DNA from: Lineus longissimus
Lineage: Eukaryota; Nemertea; Pilidiophora; Heteronemertea; Lineidae
Direction of reading: 5' to 3'
Assembly: GCF_910592395.1 (NCBI RefSeq)
Contig: NC_088311.1
Coordinates: 10,230,501 to 10,294,500, forward strand
DNA length: 64,000 nucleotides
Shown: positions 11,518-23,575 of the stretch, in pieces
Position numbering within the stretch: the first letter of the stretch is position 1
Layout: every line of letters starts with the position of its first letter
Program-made: the position numbers and the translations under genes
Notes under the pieces: model-generated
Told to the model about the DNA's origin: nothing
The model's database searches: none
Seen by the model: the letters and a program-made list of their open reading frames with translations, nothing else

Positions 11518-12036
11518 ATGTTGGACAAGGAGGAACAAAACGAGACGCTTTTGGAGAACACTGGGATAGTTTTGGAAAACAGAAGCAAAATAGAGAATGA
11601 AATGGATAAAATACCAGCTGTTCAAGTGGACTATTTACAAACTTGGGACAAGTATGTGAGAGATTTCTTAGTTGGCTGTAATCACGTTTGTGGCGCAGGT
11701 ATTTACAATCATCGCGGAGAAGAGCTGGCTGCCACGGAAAGCTTCTTTGTGACTGATGCGCAATTTTGTAGGATAATGCAAGGTTACACTGTAACAGACA
11801 CTCTCTTTGATGAGGAGATTATAATAAATGACAAGACATATCGTGTGAAATTAGCTGATGGTTCCAGAGGCATTTTTGCCAAAACGTATGAAATAGGAAA
11901 AGGAGTCTATAGCTGCAGTATTTACAGGACGGGTGAGGTTGTGATAATTGCTGTTAGTAAACCCAACATGTGTTACAGGGAATGCAACATGGCTGTGGCC
12001 AGACTTGGGGACTTCTTGATCAGCAGAGGACTATGA
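11518..12036 (+). CDS. Profilin-like actin-monomer-binding protein with N-terminal extension
   Basis: A single uninterrupted frame of 172 codons runs from ATG at 11518 (A at -3, so a fair Kozak context) to TGA at 12034-12036. Residues about 41-172 have the layout of profilin: an N-terminal WDKYVRDFL helix (Trp43), the AGIYNHRGEELAAT strand-turn, a central KLADGSRGIF strand, VVIIAVSKP, and a C-terminal helix MAVARLGDFLISRGL. Profilins are usually 125-140 residues, so the first 40 residues (acidic, Glu/Asn-rich) are an extension; an internal Met29 would give a 144-residue form of more standard length. Profilins bind G-actin, poly-proline and phosphoinositides. The absence of introns contrasts with the intron-rich genes beside it and may mean a retrocopy. 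The open frame continues upstream to 11413 without an ATG, so a spliced 5' exon is possible. An AATAAA at 12532 is a plausible poly(A) signal. Confidence 0.92.
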   Translation: MLDKEEQNETLLENTGIVLENRSKIENEMDKIPAVQVDYLQTWDKYVRDFLVGCNHVCGAGIYNHRGEELAATESFFVTDAQFCRIMQGYTVTDTLFDEEIIINDKTYRVKLADGSRGIFAKTYEIGKGVYSCSIYRTGEVVIIAVSKPNMCYRECNMAVARLGDFLISRGL

Positions 12037-12220
12037 GAATCAGTGGTTTGGTTGTAATAAAATAGGGGATGCCATGATCAGCAGAGTACTGGGAGAGCCT
12101 GTGTTAGGGAGCTTCATGGACAGCAGAGGACATTGGGAGTCTGTAGTATAGTTGTGATAAAATGAAATGGTCCATGGACCATCTCGGGATCAACAGAGGA
12201 CAATAGTCTATTTCATGCTA
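12007..12220 (+). repeat. Decaying tandem copies of the profilin gene 3' end
   Basis: The last coding segment (GGGACTTCTTGATCAGCAG, 12007 on) recurs in degraded form just after the stop: GGGATGCCATGATCAGCAG at about 12065, GGGAGCTTCATGGACAGCAG at about 12108, and GGGATCAACAGAGGACAATAG at about 12185. GTTGTAATAAAAT (about 12051) and GTTGTGATAAAAT are also repeated. The first unit contains the true C-terminus and stop; the others are untranslated. Confidence 0.7.
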
Positions 12221-12531
12221 AAAAGACACTCCGATTATTGGTTAGTTCAGAGAGAAAACACAACTGTTAAACAAAAGACTTCAGAAGACTTTTTAAACTG
12301 AGGTTTTAACTGAGGGGTTAAAGTAACTGGAACCGTCAGGTACCCTTGTGATAATTGATTTGCAGCTTGAGGTCAAATGGAAATTGCAAAATGACCCTTG
12401 TCATGTACATGAAAAACAATAGAAATATTGTTTCAATGTTATTTTACACAATGCAAACACCGAGAACTGTACGTTGGTATGTTTACTAAGTTATGTATTC
12501 AATATTCGATAGAAGTGATTTATGGATAATC

Positions 12532-12537
12532 AATAAA
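12532..12537 (+). terminator. Candidate poly(A) signal of the profilin-like gene
   Basis: AATAAA about 500 bases after the stop codon. Another AATAAA at 12056 is only 20 bases after the stop and lies in the repeated 3' segment. Confidence 0.45.
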
Positions 12538-12584
12538 TAGAATTTATCAACAAACTAAATTATTTTGCGTTAAAATATCTTGTT

Positions 12585-12674
12585 TTAAAGGGAGACTCTA
12601 GGCAGGATCAAGATAGGTCAGATTAAGTTGCTGAGTGATAGGGGTGTCTCCTCCTGCTTATAGCCTCCTTTTTT
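12585..12674. mobile_element. MITE family M1, short copy
   Basis: Begins TTAAAGGGAGACTCTAGGCAGG and ends CTCCTGCTTATAGCCTCC, the same ends as the longer copies at 13313, 25229, 59491 and 62853. The core is reduced to about 50 bp. Confidence 0.7.
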
Positions 12675-13312
12675 GAAGATGCCAATAGGTAATTTCTGGA
12701 TCTTCATTAAACTGTCATAACCAATTGTTGCATAATATCCACATCAGGTCCAGACAGACAACAGCATGCTGTCTTTTCATAGTGGAATAGTTTTGATCAC
12801 CTATCACATAAAATGTGGGATCAAGGCATGCTTGGAGACAGCTTAGTTATAGAACATGTAAGTAGGTGGCAGATCGGGTAGTTAATTTTTCAAACAGGCC
12901 TTGCGAGTTGTCAAGCAAGGTGCCAAAGTGAACAATAGATGGCAGCACATTAGTTCCAGAACTCGTAAAGTCCAGCTCCGTGTTGTTGTGTCTCTCAATA
13001 CTCTAGTGAAGTGTACTGTCATTCATGGCCAAGCTCAGGCAAAACATTTGTCTGAATCACCGTGCAAACGAATGATTTGAATGGCTGCTGCCTGCGATTA
13101 TAATAACTGCTGTGTGCGACAAAAATATCTTCCATCTGCAGCAATTTGAATTCCTCTCTTGCAGGGTGCTTAAACTTAGAGAACTTTTTCTTAGATGGTT
13201 CCTCCCAGGCTGGCGGACAAAAACGGTTCTCCATCAAGTGATAGTAGATGGGCGATGAATTAGGGAGGCAGCATTGATCAGGTCATACATCAGGTGTCAC
13301 CCAATCCTATTT

Positions 13313-13531
13313 TTAAAGGGATACTATAGGCAGCAGCTAGGTAGGCAAGTTAAAGTTACAAAAGTTGCCAATAGGGGTCTCTCCAATCCCATAATACACA
13401 AAACAATTCACACATGTACGAAGAATATATTTAGTGCCAAATCAGACATGACCTAGTGCCATACAGTGCATATTAGTCACCCGAAGATGGTCAATTTAAC
13501 CCAGCTGCTCCTGCCTATAGTCCCCCTTTAA
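13313..13531. mobile_element. MITE family M1, full-length copy
   Basis: Inverted ends TTAAAGGGATACTATAGG and CCTATAGTCCCCCTTTAA. The conserved core includes AATAGGGGTCTCTCC, a CAGACATGACC motif and GAAGATGGTCAATTTAACCC. No coding capacity. Flanking TTAA or TA may be the target duplication; the sequence does not decide. Confidence 0.82.
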
Positions 13532-13801
13532 GACATCTCAACTGCCAAGACATACCAGTATGCACTATGACAACATGCTCTGTATTTCTTTATCTCAGGG
13601 AGATCAGAGCTGAATCAGGTTGCATTCTGTTTGTATTGGTGACATCCATAAAGATAACTATCTAAGTTCAGGAAAGTCTTGGCTGCCACTTTTGAAAAAG
13701 ACAAGTTTATCTTCTTTTCTGAAGTTCCAAATCCTTATCTTAATTCATTCCTGATAACAGCAATCCAAATAAGTGCAACACTATTCTTTAAATGATACGG
13801 T

Positions 13802-13807
13802 TTTATT
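13802..13807 (-). terminator. Candidate poly(A) signal of gene C
   Basis: AATAAA on the minus strand, about 715 bases past the gene C stop codon. It makes gene C and the profilin gene a convergent pair with about 1.3 kb between their putative 3' ends. Confidence 0.3.
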
Positions 13808-14521
13808 ATCAAATAATAACGATATCAATCACAAATCTCATTCAAATTTGTGTAAGCAACTAAAGTTACATAGCAATTCAAACGATCTACACAGAAAAAG
13901 AATGATTTTCATGAACTAATTTACAGATAGTTTTAGTAACGCCTTAAATAACAAGGCAAAAATTCATCATCTCAGATGATGAGAATTGGAATAGTTAACA
14001 TTGATTAGTCAATTAACTGTTCAATAAGAAAACAAAATAAGTTGTTCTTTTTAAATCTTAGGAGGGCCCCATTTACTGTATGCGTTTTTTTCACCCACTC
14101 AAATTACATTCTGGCGGAAACACTCACAGAGGCTCTTTCCTGTCCTGTGCATCTTGATACATGAACATTACCAGTGGTAAGATACAGGCTCAGGCCACTC
14201 CTCACAAAACTCTGTGGCCACTCATTTTCACTGAACCCTGTGGCCACTCATTTTCACAACAGTTACAAATCACTAGAATGTCTGAAGTTTGAGCACAAAC
14301 AGAAGAGAAGCAAATATCCCTCACAATCCATTTAACAGTCTCTACAAATCCAATGCAATGTCCTCAAGAAACTGAAGCTTTCTATCGACACTTTTCATCG
14401 AAGTCCTGTGGACAGTAAGATATCCACTCCACGAAATGAGAATCTCCAACTTGTCATATGGCACGGCTGACATTCCTAACTTTGCAATATCACAGAATTT
14501 AATTTCCTAAAAGAACTAAGC

Positions 14522-14667
14522 CTATGACGTGTCTTGTTGTTTTTTCTTCTTGAATTTCCTATTTCTTTCCCAGCGTACTGTTTCACTTTCTAACGCTGCT
14601 AATTCAACTAGTCTCTGTTGAAAAGATGCTGGGGCGCCAATGATTGGGTCTGAATAGCGTGGGTCAG
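14522..14667 (-). CDS. Gene C terminal exon
   Basis: Acceptor GTTTCAG, then 47 codons after the split codon and a TAG stop at 14522-14524. The peptide starts DPRYSDPIIGAPASFQQRL, followed by a helix with ELAALESETVRWERNRK and a KFKKKKQQDTS tail. It joins exon 15147-14926 in phase 1 (G plus CT, Ala). The alternating hydrophobic and charged pattern looks like a conserved C-terminal helix, but I cannot name the family. Confidence 0.88.
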
Positions 14668-14925
14668 CTGAAACGAAAAAGGCAGAGATTAACGAAAAGT
14701 TGAAACGCAGTCACTCAGACCCTTTCTTCTGGGCCAGGGCTTGACACCAACTGAACTTTTTGCACTGAGGTGAGTATTCCACAACGCTCGCCGTGAGGCA
14801 GCAATTATATTTTTGGGGTGTTGCATCATACGAAATCCAACCAGGACTAAGATTTTTAAGGCATGAAGTTTTCTTTATGAGTCAAGAATAGGGACAATGT
14901 TATCTTGATGACAGCACTATCTTAC

Positions 14926-15147
14926 CTTCCTTTTTATTATTCCCTGAGTTGTGTGCGAGTTGTGAGATTCGACTCGTTGGGTATTTCCTTGACATGGTGA
15001 GGGCAGGATTCAAAGAGTTCACATTGATTTGGGTGGCAGTTGGATTGCTCACGTTGAATGATTTAGAGTTATTGCCATTTTTTTGCACCGGCACATTGTT
15101 TGGATTCCAGATTGTCCCCATGGCAACTAGATCTTCTGGTTCCCGAC
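14926..15147 (-). CDS. Gene C internal exon, Asn-rich
   Basis: Acceptor TTTCATCTTTCAG, donor GAAG|GTAAGA, 222 nt, phase 1 at both ends. The peptide begins REPEDLVAMGTIWNPNNVP and continues as a low-complexity Asn/Ser/Thr-rich stretch ending RISQLAHNSGNNKKE. No domain recognised. Confidence 0.87.
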
Positions 15148-15191
15148 CTGAAAGATGAAACAAACCTGCATATGTCATTGAAAATCAATAT

Positions 15192-15215
15192 ACAGTAGAA
15201 CCTCTCTATTAACAC
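15192..15215. mobile_element. Relic of a pogo/Tigger-like inverted end
   Basis: TACAGTAGAACCTCTCTATT matches the TA-CAGTAGAACC type of end seen in pogo-like elements. A second occurrence lies at about 62466. No opposite end was found here. Confidence 0.35.
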
Positions 15216-15881
15216 CTTCAGCGCCGGTGTTTCACCCCCCCTCCAACACCCCCTTTTCAGACCCCCAGAAAAAAAAGTATAAGAGATGGCTGCATAAGGT
15301 CTTTTGCAGTAACTTCTCCAAGACAAGGTCTTCTTGAATCAATAGAGTTATGTTAGCTACACTCCTTTACTATATTTTTATTTTTTGGTTGAAAAATGAC
15401 CAAAAGGACTGACCCCCTTTTCCAACACCCCCCGACCCCCCTAAAAAGTTTTTCATTGGATATTTACTCCTGGTGATAAAATTTGGTTGTTTAGAGCTGG
15501 GACATATTACAACGAGTATATCATTAGGGGGAAATGTTTCCGGACAGAACTTGCCCACACCACACGTAAGCAGAACTGCCAACATAAATTCCAGCAAAGT
15601 GTAAAATCCTTGGTGACAAAGTGTTTTTAAAATCAGCCATAGAAAGTGTAACTTCTGGGGTTGTGAAAATTAATTCGGCATGATTTTTTAACATTTCCTT
15701 GAGTCAAAGTGTAAGTTTCACCCAAATGTGTAAGACTAGAGCAGGCTGCCCGTAGGTCTTCCAGGTATAAGGAGGAGACCGACAGCTCCAAGACTGGCAA
15801 GAAAACACCTAGGAAGAAGAAGGGACTTTGCTACCACAATAGTTCTGGTGGGCACATCACCCGACACCCCAATATACTTAC

Positions 15882-16178
15882 TAGGCCCTGACTGAGATCT
15901 TGTGTGCTGATGGATATTGATCTGATGAGTGGCGATGATCTGAGGGTCACGATTCGTAACAAAGTTATTCCGAGCTCCTATGGGTTTAAAATAGTTCGGT
16001 CTTACTGCAGCTTTATTGTTACTAGGTTTAATGTCATCTCGATCATCTGGCAGTGGTATCCTATCAACATTTAGTGTTCTTTCCTTATCCTTAGTGAATT
16101 CTCTCTCGAATTGTTGAGATTGTCGCAAGTTATCCCAGTCTTGTTCCCTTTCCCTACCAGGACGTTCAATATTTGTGA
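15882..16178 (-). CDS. Gene C internal exon, charged
   Basis: Acceptor TTTTCCTTGCAG, donor CCTA|GTAAGT, 297 nt, phase 1 at both ends. The peptide starts TNIERPGREREQDWDNLRQ, continues with acidic and basic residues (FTKDKERTLNVDRIPLPDDR) and ends THQINIHQHTRSQSGP. Predicted helical and charged at the start, disordered after. It joins the neighbouring exons in frame on both sides. Confidence 0.88.
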
Positions 16179-19100
16179 CTGCAAGGAAAACGGTGATAAC
16201 TGGATAAGCTACAAGAATTGAACATTTGGAAAACGTACTCTAGAGCCACTGATCTAAGGCCGGTTCTGAATATTCAATTCGAAGCTAGATATCATCCACA
16301 TGGCCGTTTGATGCCATTTAAAACATGTTCAACTTGGATAGGCAATGGGTGAGCGACACCAGGTTGTCTTTGTTTCGAGTTTGAAGTAATGCAACAATCA
16401 ATTGGTCTTGTATCGTTGAAACTAGAGTTTGCACATAGTCCATAATTCTGTTGGTATTCGCATGAAAACTTGACTTTCCAATCTGACTGTATTTCATCAC
16501 TAAATACTTAAAATTAGTTGTTGACTTATTGTGTGGGGTACATTTAGGCTACAAGTGACTAGTAATTTCTGACAGCCATCACTTGAACCATGACTCAGAG
16601 TGACAGTTCTACCTTTGAGGTTTGATTGAACACTTTTACACAGACCTGAAAAGTAGACATTAGCGATGATTATAAGCTACAATAATGGAAATTAATTGCG
16701 AGATATCTATCATTGAAGTATAATAGACATACCCTCAAATCTCCCAGTCCTATTTGTAGAAGTGGTACGCCTGATAGTAAAGCGTATGGTGGGTGTCCCA
16801 TACATGGCACACATCATTAGGACGACCGTGATAGACACCCGCTCAATTCAATGTACCGGGTCAAAAAGAGCGTTTTATTTATTAGACAATATCGTATTGA
16901 AATGACAAATACAACACAACTAGATTATGAGATTTTGTAAACACAATAGTCAGAAACGGGACAGCGAATCACATTCAAGCTTATACAAAGAAGGTGAACA
17001 CGTTATCGATATGGAGGATTTCAACAAAGGTCTGGAGCTATTATACCATAAATAGAGCTTTATCTTGAAATCAAAAGAGAACAGGCAGGTGTCCGAAACC
17101 AATGTTGGACTTTATTGCCAAAAGATGGCAGCAATGTAGTTACCAGTCCAATACAATACAAAACCTTTGGACAAGCAAAGTACTGTGAATTGGACCGTAC
17201 GGTGAATTGGACCAGACTGCCACCTATCAAAGTTCCTCACAGCACCTACAATCACGGAATCCACGTGTACCAGAGTCAGTTGTATGATGCTTGGTATAAG
17301 TGCCGAGTGAAAGGCCCTGAAGCCGGTTAAAGCACAAAAGTCACATTATCCGTAACGGTTATCCATACGGATTTGTTCAAAACCATGTTGGCTTTAATGG
17401 AAGCGTTTAATGAGCCTTAACGTGAAAATGTTAATGGGGTTTAACTGAAAGAGATAACGTCCTTAAGGATACTTTAAGTAACCATTAGGGATAACGTGAA
17501 TTATGTACCTTTGAACAACTGGGCAAAGGACGTTATATTTTTTTCAGTTAATAATCCCATCCAAATTTTCATGTCGAGACTTAACGGTGCCATTAAAGTT
17601 AACATGCTTTTTAATAACTCAGCCAAGTACGACAGTTTGACTGACTTCAAACACTTAAGATCTCGACTAACATAAGACCAAAATTCAGTTGTTGACTTTA
17701 TCCTGTTTACATTTCATACTTCTAACCAGCGGAGTGTGAATCCCTGTTAAGTCGTCTCTATAATCAAGTAACTCCACGAAGATCATTTTATGATTCAAAA
17801 CAATCAAATCTGATCTGAACATTTGACCATCAGTTATGATCGAAGTCAATATTCAATGTTACCAAAAGCAGTTTGCTCCCTGTTAGAGTTCTGTTATCAT
17901 ATATATCTTGGAAACATTTTCTGGATCCGGTGTGAGGGTGAAGTGTCTGATTCACACAACTCATCGTCTGCATTAAATGCAACTGTGCAATGGTGGAACA
18001 AGTGGATGTTGATGGTGATTTGCAACTGCAGACAAGAGTTATGTGGTACAGCAGCTGCAGTCTGTCTGTAGTGAGTGGTTTTAGACTATAGTACAGAGAA
18101 TTTGACAAGTCCTCTGTTCTGAAGAGATTGATAGGGACTAGCATGTCGTTTAGAGAGCAACCCCTAGACTTCATCCCCAATCCGAGGTCATTCCCAGATG
18201 TGGCTCCAGGGGTGCCCCACCCTTATTTGAGAAATTTCTAAAACCCCAGGCTATGAACTTTTGGAAATTGACAAAAAACATACTTCACGTTTTCAGACTC
18301 CAATATATCTGCCCCAGATGCCATACTGGAGTACTTGCATTTTTGATTTCCCTTACCCCAATATTTTGTCCTCAATTTTCAACAAATTCAAACGTGCATG
18401 CCTGTTCATGGACTATTGGATCACACTCATGCAGCCCATTCTTGACCAATGAAAAACGAATCATAGCTTTTACCTCTGATCTGATACCCCAAGTATTAAG
18501 TGAAAAGGCTATGAAAAGTGCAAAATCAACCACATGCAAATGGACAAAAGTTTAAGATCCTACTTAGGAAAGCCATCTTGCCGATTTCTTGTGTATGCAT
18601 AGTGGCAGGACAAGTGGAAGGTTTAAGGAATGCTGTATGATAAAACAGGGAGGTTGAAAAATTTATTGAAAATTGCAGGATGGTGGAAGGTGGAAGGAAG
18701 GCTGTATGATAAAACAGGGCTGTTAATTGGTAATATCAAAGAAAATCATCATGACTACTCTCCAGTAAAGACAGCGACCACTTTATTTCCTGGCTTGGGT
18801 CAATTAAAGGCTAGTGTATTTGACTTTCACTCAATTTTAAGCTTTATCAAGCAACTTCTCACATAACACGGGAAATTCTTCAGCAAAGTTTTTAAAATAA
18901 AAGAGAAAATGTCAAAGGTTAGGCTTGATTGGGGAATGGAAATACAATACAGGATTGCCACTTTTTGTTCAAATCCCAACAACAGCATTACCACACCAGT
19001 GCTCATGTTTTCGGGACCATTAAACTTTCCGCACAAGACAACTGAACTGCTGCATGATGTCAAGTTGCATCTTTGACTGACGTCTGACACGTTGTTCATA

Positions 19101-19322
19101 AACGTGTCCAACATCAGCCATGATGTCATGCAACACTCTATTTGTCCTGTGCATCTCTCCTTAAAGATTATTGGTTCAGAAAATGCAACATTTCAGCCCT
19201 GCATGGTGCGGTTGAGCCAATGAACCAAAAATCGCAAGTCCCATTTTCAACGAGGGATGGAATTAAACTAGTAAATGAAAGCTCATAAGTTAACACACCA
19301 GGATCAATTCAGCAATACAAAC
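16179..19322 (-). other. Gene C intron containing a foldback MITE
   Basis: About 3.1 kb. It holds the foldback element at 17372-17622 and a short direct duplication at 18613-18722 (CTGTATGATAAAACAGGG twice). Scattered open frames of 60-116 codons on both strands lack splice sites and look random. Confidence 0.6.
17372..17622. mobile_element. Foldback MITE, family F2, two inverted arms
   Basis: The left arm (TTGTTCAAAACCATGTTGGC... to ...ACTGAAAGAGATAACGTCC) is repeated in reverse complement on the right (GGACGTTATA... to ...GTTAACATGC...AACTCAGC), with a 70-bp centre. A single arm recurs at 23576-23664. Confidence 0.75.
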
Positions 19323-19537
19323 CTTTGGTTTCAGTTTTTAGTGACTTAGGTGACGTATTTAAACTATTTGGTCTTCTCTCATGTCCATTACTCTTTCTCC
19401 TATCGCGATCTCGGTCGGTGTCCGCCAGATTGTTGTGACGGAACTCCTCATTTGATATATGGCGGTTACCAACGTCATTTGAATAAGACACAATGTCGGT
19501 GGATGAGTATGGACCCCCGCTCGGTGTGGCTGAGGAA
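19323..19537 (-). CDS. Gene C internal exon, Ser/Asn/Arg-rich
   Basis: Acceptor TTCCTATCATTCCAG, donor AAAG|GTTTGT, 215 nt, entered in phase 2, left in phase 1. The peptide runs SSATPSGGPYSSTDIVSYS, then NEEFRHNNLADTDRDRDRR and SLNTSPKSLKTETK. Low complexity with several Ser-Pro sites. It joins the 16178 exon in frame (G plus TC, Val). Confidence 0.85.
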
Positions 19538-20869
19538 CTGGAATGATAGGAAAGAGAAAACATGAGTATGGTTGAAAATGTGTCCGAAATTAAGGACTTG
19601 TAATGCATATTGTGATGTACGCTCTGGATGCCCATTTTCTCCACCCGTACCAGTACACACGGGCTAATGGAAATGCATTACTCTTTACTGGTTCCTAAGC
19701 TGGTCAGAGCCAGTTGCTGTCCATCCAAACCTCATAATATTAGAAGTACCGTACTGCTTTGAATGAAAATGGTGGAATTGATTCGAGCAGTTCCAGCATC
19801 GAGGACAATGATGACTTGAAGAAATTCCAGCTGGTTAATAACCTTTTGAACATGAATTTGCTGCAAAGAAAGAGACTTGATGAAAAACAAGGAAGCCATC
19901 TTGAGTGTACGGTGCACATGAGGTTCTTTTTTAAGTCTGCATCAGATTTGGCAGAAGAAGGATAAGAACGCTTCAAAAGCATAAACAATTTGTTTCTCAA
20001 ACACGTCAGAAGCAGCACCCTCTCTTAAGTAAGGTACACTGGATGATTTACAAGTATATTTCCGTAGGCATCTGACTGACAAAAATCAAACAGTGAAAAG
20101 AATTCTACATGTATAATTGGACTTGAAGTATAGTAAATTACTGAATTTATGAATTCCCTGTATAAAAGGGCACGATAAGCAATGAGCTGCAAATTTGAAA
20201 GGCATTTTTTTGGACAATATATCACATCTACACAAATCACTGACACTGTTGCATTTATTGAACACATTGAATTGGGAAAACAGGAAAATAAGCAAGCAAT
20301 GACAAAAAAGCATAAGACCGGTAGACCTTCTCCTGCGCCACCCTGCTGGATACCTTCTTAATGTTTTTTGCTCAATTATCTATAGTTCCATGTCCAGGTC
20401 ATGCTAAGATAACTGCTTAACACCTGAAGTTCTAATGAGGAGTAAACAGGGAGTTTTCATTGTGGAAATAATATCGATTGATGGTATGTCCCCCAGTTAG
20501 GGACACTCGGGGAGCAATGTGTCACGTATCATTACAGAAAGTTATGCCCATCACAAACCTGATTAGTTATACTAAACCATCACAAACACAACTGAACATC
20601 AAATAGCAGACCAAATTCTGTTCTTGGGATAAGAGACATTATCAGTAAATGTCCATACACCACTGAAAACTGGTGAAAAGGGGTACAGCAAAGAGTAACC
20701 TATGAACAAAATGTCCAACAACCCTAACCCATAATAAGTCTAGGACCATCAACAATTATTGCATAACCGGTACAGATACTATGGCAAATACAACTTTAAA
20801 ATTGAGTTCATATGAGAAACATTTAAACATATCATATTATCCAATTTTTTCAGCAGATGGAGATGGTGA

Positions 20870-21125
20870 GGGTTTGAAGAGGCAAGTCCTATTCTGCAGC
20901 ACCCTAAAGCACGATAGGGAAGACATCAAAATTTGCTACAGATGTTGAGTGAACTCTCACTCGCAATGCTTCAAATTGGTTTCAATCATGGGCTTACCAA
21001 TTCAGGATTTTGCTCAAAAGTGTTCTATTCTACAGCACCCCAGGGCATGAGAGCCAGGCCATCATGATTTACTACATCTCACTTTCAAGGCTTCAAATCA
21101 TTTTCAACCAATGGGCTTTCCGATT
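20870..21125. repeat. Degenerate direct duplication of about 130 bp
   Basis: Two units each contain CTATTCTGCAGCACCCTAAAG or CTATTCTACAGCACCCCAGG, then GCTTCAAATTGGTTTCAATC or its variant, GGGCTTACCAATTC or GGGCTTTCCGATTC, and a CTCAAAA end. A third, partial unit borders the 21153 exon donor. Confidence 0.6.
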
Positions 21126-21152
21126 CAAAATTGTGCTCAAAACACATCTTAC

Positions 21153-21206
21153 CTTATGATAGCGCCTAGAGGCCGGAGACATATGCGTCTCGGAGAGCGG
21201 ACCGTA
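21153..21206 (-). CDS. Gene C candidate exon (54 nt)
   Basis: Acceptor ...CATGTCGGCAG, donor CATAAG|GTAAGA. Two frames are open: phase 0, reading YGPLSETHMSPASRRYHK, and phase 2, reading TVRSPRRICLRPLGAII. Phase 2 connects both to the strong donor at 23984 and to the 19537 exon without any missing exon. Phase 0 gives the more protein-like peptide and fits a separate 54-nt exon at 24037-23984, but then needs one more exon before 19537. The acceptor is not strongly pyrimidine-rich. Confidence 0.6.
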
Positions 21207-21330
21207 CTGCCGACATGTAGCATGACACAGGAACTGACAATGTCAAAGATAACAGTAGACTGTAGAATTATCCTCCATAGAATCTGGGGCAATTCATGAA
21301 TAACCTATCAAACTATACCACAATTTTATT

Positions 21331-22446
21331 GAATAAATATGACAAATTTGACAGATTACTGACGTGATCGAAATGAAGTGTAAATTTTCTTCACTCGAAT
21401 TATTTGAATTCAAGGATAGTTAGCAAATATAAATTGAGGTCATCTGTCAATAAACGCAAAGTTTGGCACGGATTCCATGATGATGATCACTCCCCAATGT
21501 GGCGTGAAAGATTAAGAAAATATTTGGAGTTAAAAAGAAATCCAGCGAAGCAACATGCACAACACAGAAACTGACAAAGTCCAGTTATCCGTAGAATCTG
21601 GGCCAACAAAGTAGGGTGGTATATTCACTGTTTGAGAATTCTTCATTTTTATTTAACACGAAATCAAGCAAGAATGTTCCCGCAAATCTGAACAGCACCA
21701 AATATTGAACAAAACTCCTCTTACTGAACAGTGCAATACTCAATAGACACAAGGATAGATCGATTGAGATGATCAACAGGTAGAGTAGAAAGCCTTCCAA
21801 TCAAGAACAAACCCTTCCAAACTGGTAGCGTCCCTTCTTTCATTAAATATAGGATAACTTCAGTCACGTTCCTTCCATGGAAGACATCTGAGGTCCCCCA
21901 ATCCACACCAAATTCAACTATTGAAATTTTTAGCTCCACTAGTCTATGTCTAACATGACTTGTTACCAACCAAAATCAAAATCCAATTCAGTCAACGACT
22001 TACCTAGGCCTAACATGCCTAAGTCTGGTCAACCCCACTCGATAATCTCGCAATCAATTCATGCAGCTCAGCTAGATGATTTGTTTTTTCATGGTTGAAA
22101 GTAATTCAGAACCATCAGCGTGTATAATCTGTCATTAAAAAGCTTGAATGTGAAGGCATGGGTAGAAGCTCAGGGGCAGGAGGCGACACACTGAAAGACG
22201 GCATATCATAATCATATAGTATAATATATCGAAACATACTCAATTCAATACCATGCAAACAAGCGTGTAATTTTTCATTTTCATACTGATAAAGTTGGTT
22301 TATTTTTACCCCATTATTCATGTTATCAGGTAAAAGTATACAGAAATGTGTTCCTTATCAATTCAAATTCAAATAATCCGAGTGAAGAAAATTAATACTT
22401 CATTTCGATCACGTCAGTAATCTGTCAAATCTGTCATATTTATTTT
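21331..22446. mobile_element. 1.1-kb element with 80-bp inverted ends
   Basis: Positions 21331-21413 (GAATAAATATGACAAATTTG..., GACGTGATCGAAATGAAGTG...) are repeated in reverse complement at 22361-22446 with few mismatches. The 950 bp between has no transposase-like frame. Probably a non-autonomous DNA element or a foldback; lies in a gene C intron. Confidence 0.7.
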
Positions 22447-23575
22447 ATACTTAATTTTCTTATCAAATTAAGAGATGGAGTATAACATTTTGCAAAAAAA
22501 AGCATTTGAATATGTTATATATTATTGCACAGTACACTGGAGTTTGATTTATGGACACTGTCAGTTAATTTGAACGTAGTCGATAGGCCTATATAGCAAT
22601 GGTAACTCAGATTTGGGACTTGTGTGATCAAGGATCAACATCCGCTTATTAGTACCACTACTACCATTTCATGTGAAAAATAGTCAAACTTGGTGAGGAA
22701 AACATGGCACTGCATTAAATGACTGATGAATTGTTACAACATGTATAAAACAGTTTGGTCAACTGCAGCTGACATCTTACAGAATTGGCTTGAATGCCAA
22801 AAAACAGGCTTTTTTACTTCAAATGGGTTAGCCATACGTTCTCATACTCAATACTGTTGGTACAACTATATCTATTTCCTTTTTCTAATGCCAGGCAAAG
22901 CCAGTAGTCAGTCATACTACATGCCACATGCATGTATGCTGAGAATATCAAATGGTAGACCCCAAATCTGCCAACAAGAGGCCCAAAGGGCCTGGCGGTC
23001 AGCTAAAATACATGGGTACAATGTACACAACATGGAAAGTACCTGGTAGGTCTCTTTCACCCTCGATACTGTTAACATATTGATATAATTTCGTCAGCTG
23101 AGCTAAAAATGGCAAGTTTTCTCTGGGGCTGCCAGTGGCATGTGTCATTTTCATGGAAACGACCACAAAAGTAAACTATAAAGCCTTTAAAAGAGGTCAT
23201 CCCGTGTTGATGCCCAAGTAATGGGTGTTTGCTGATCGGACTTCAACATGGTCTAGACATAAGACATAGGCACTTGCACTCAAAAGAATATAAACATTTT
23301 TTAGAAGGGAATTATTTTAAGACATGCCACTTGACTAAAAAACTTGAAAGAGGACTGACTGAGGGACATGTTATTTCAATGAATTCGATTTGTTTTTGTA
23401 GGAGAGAAACATTTTGTGCCCATAGGCAACCTGCCAATATTGGCCAGGAAAGTGTTAGATGACCTAAAAGTGACAAATAATGAATAGAGAATAATTTGTT
23501 TGGGAATAGAAATATTGATGGCTGGGAGACACCCATTTACAATTACTTGTCAAGGACCTGATACTGTCCAGGGCC

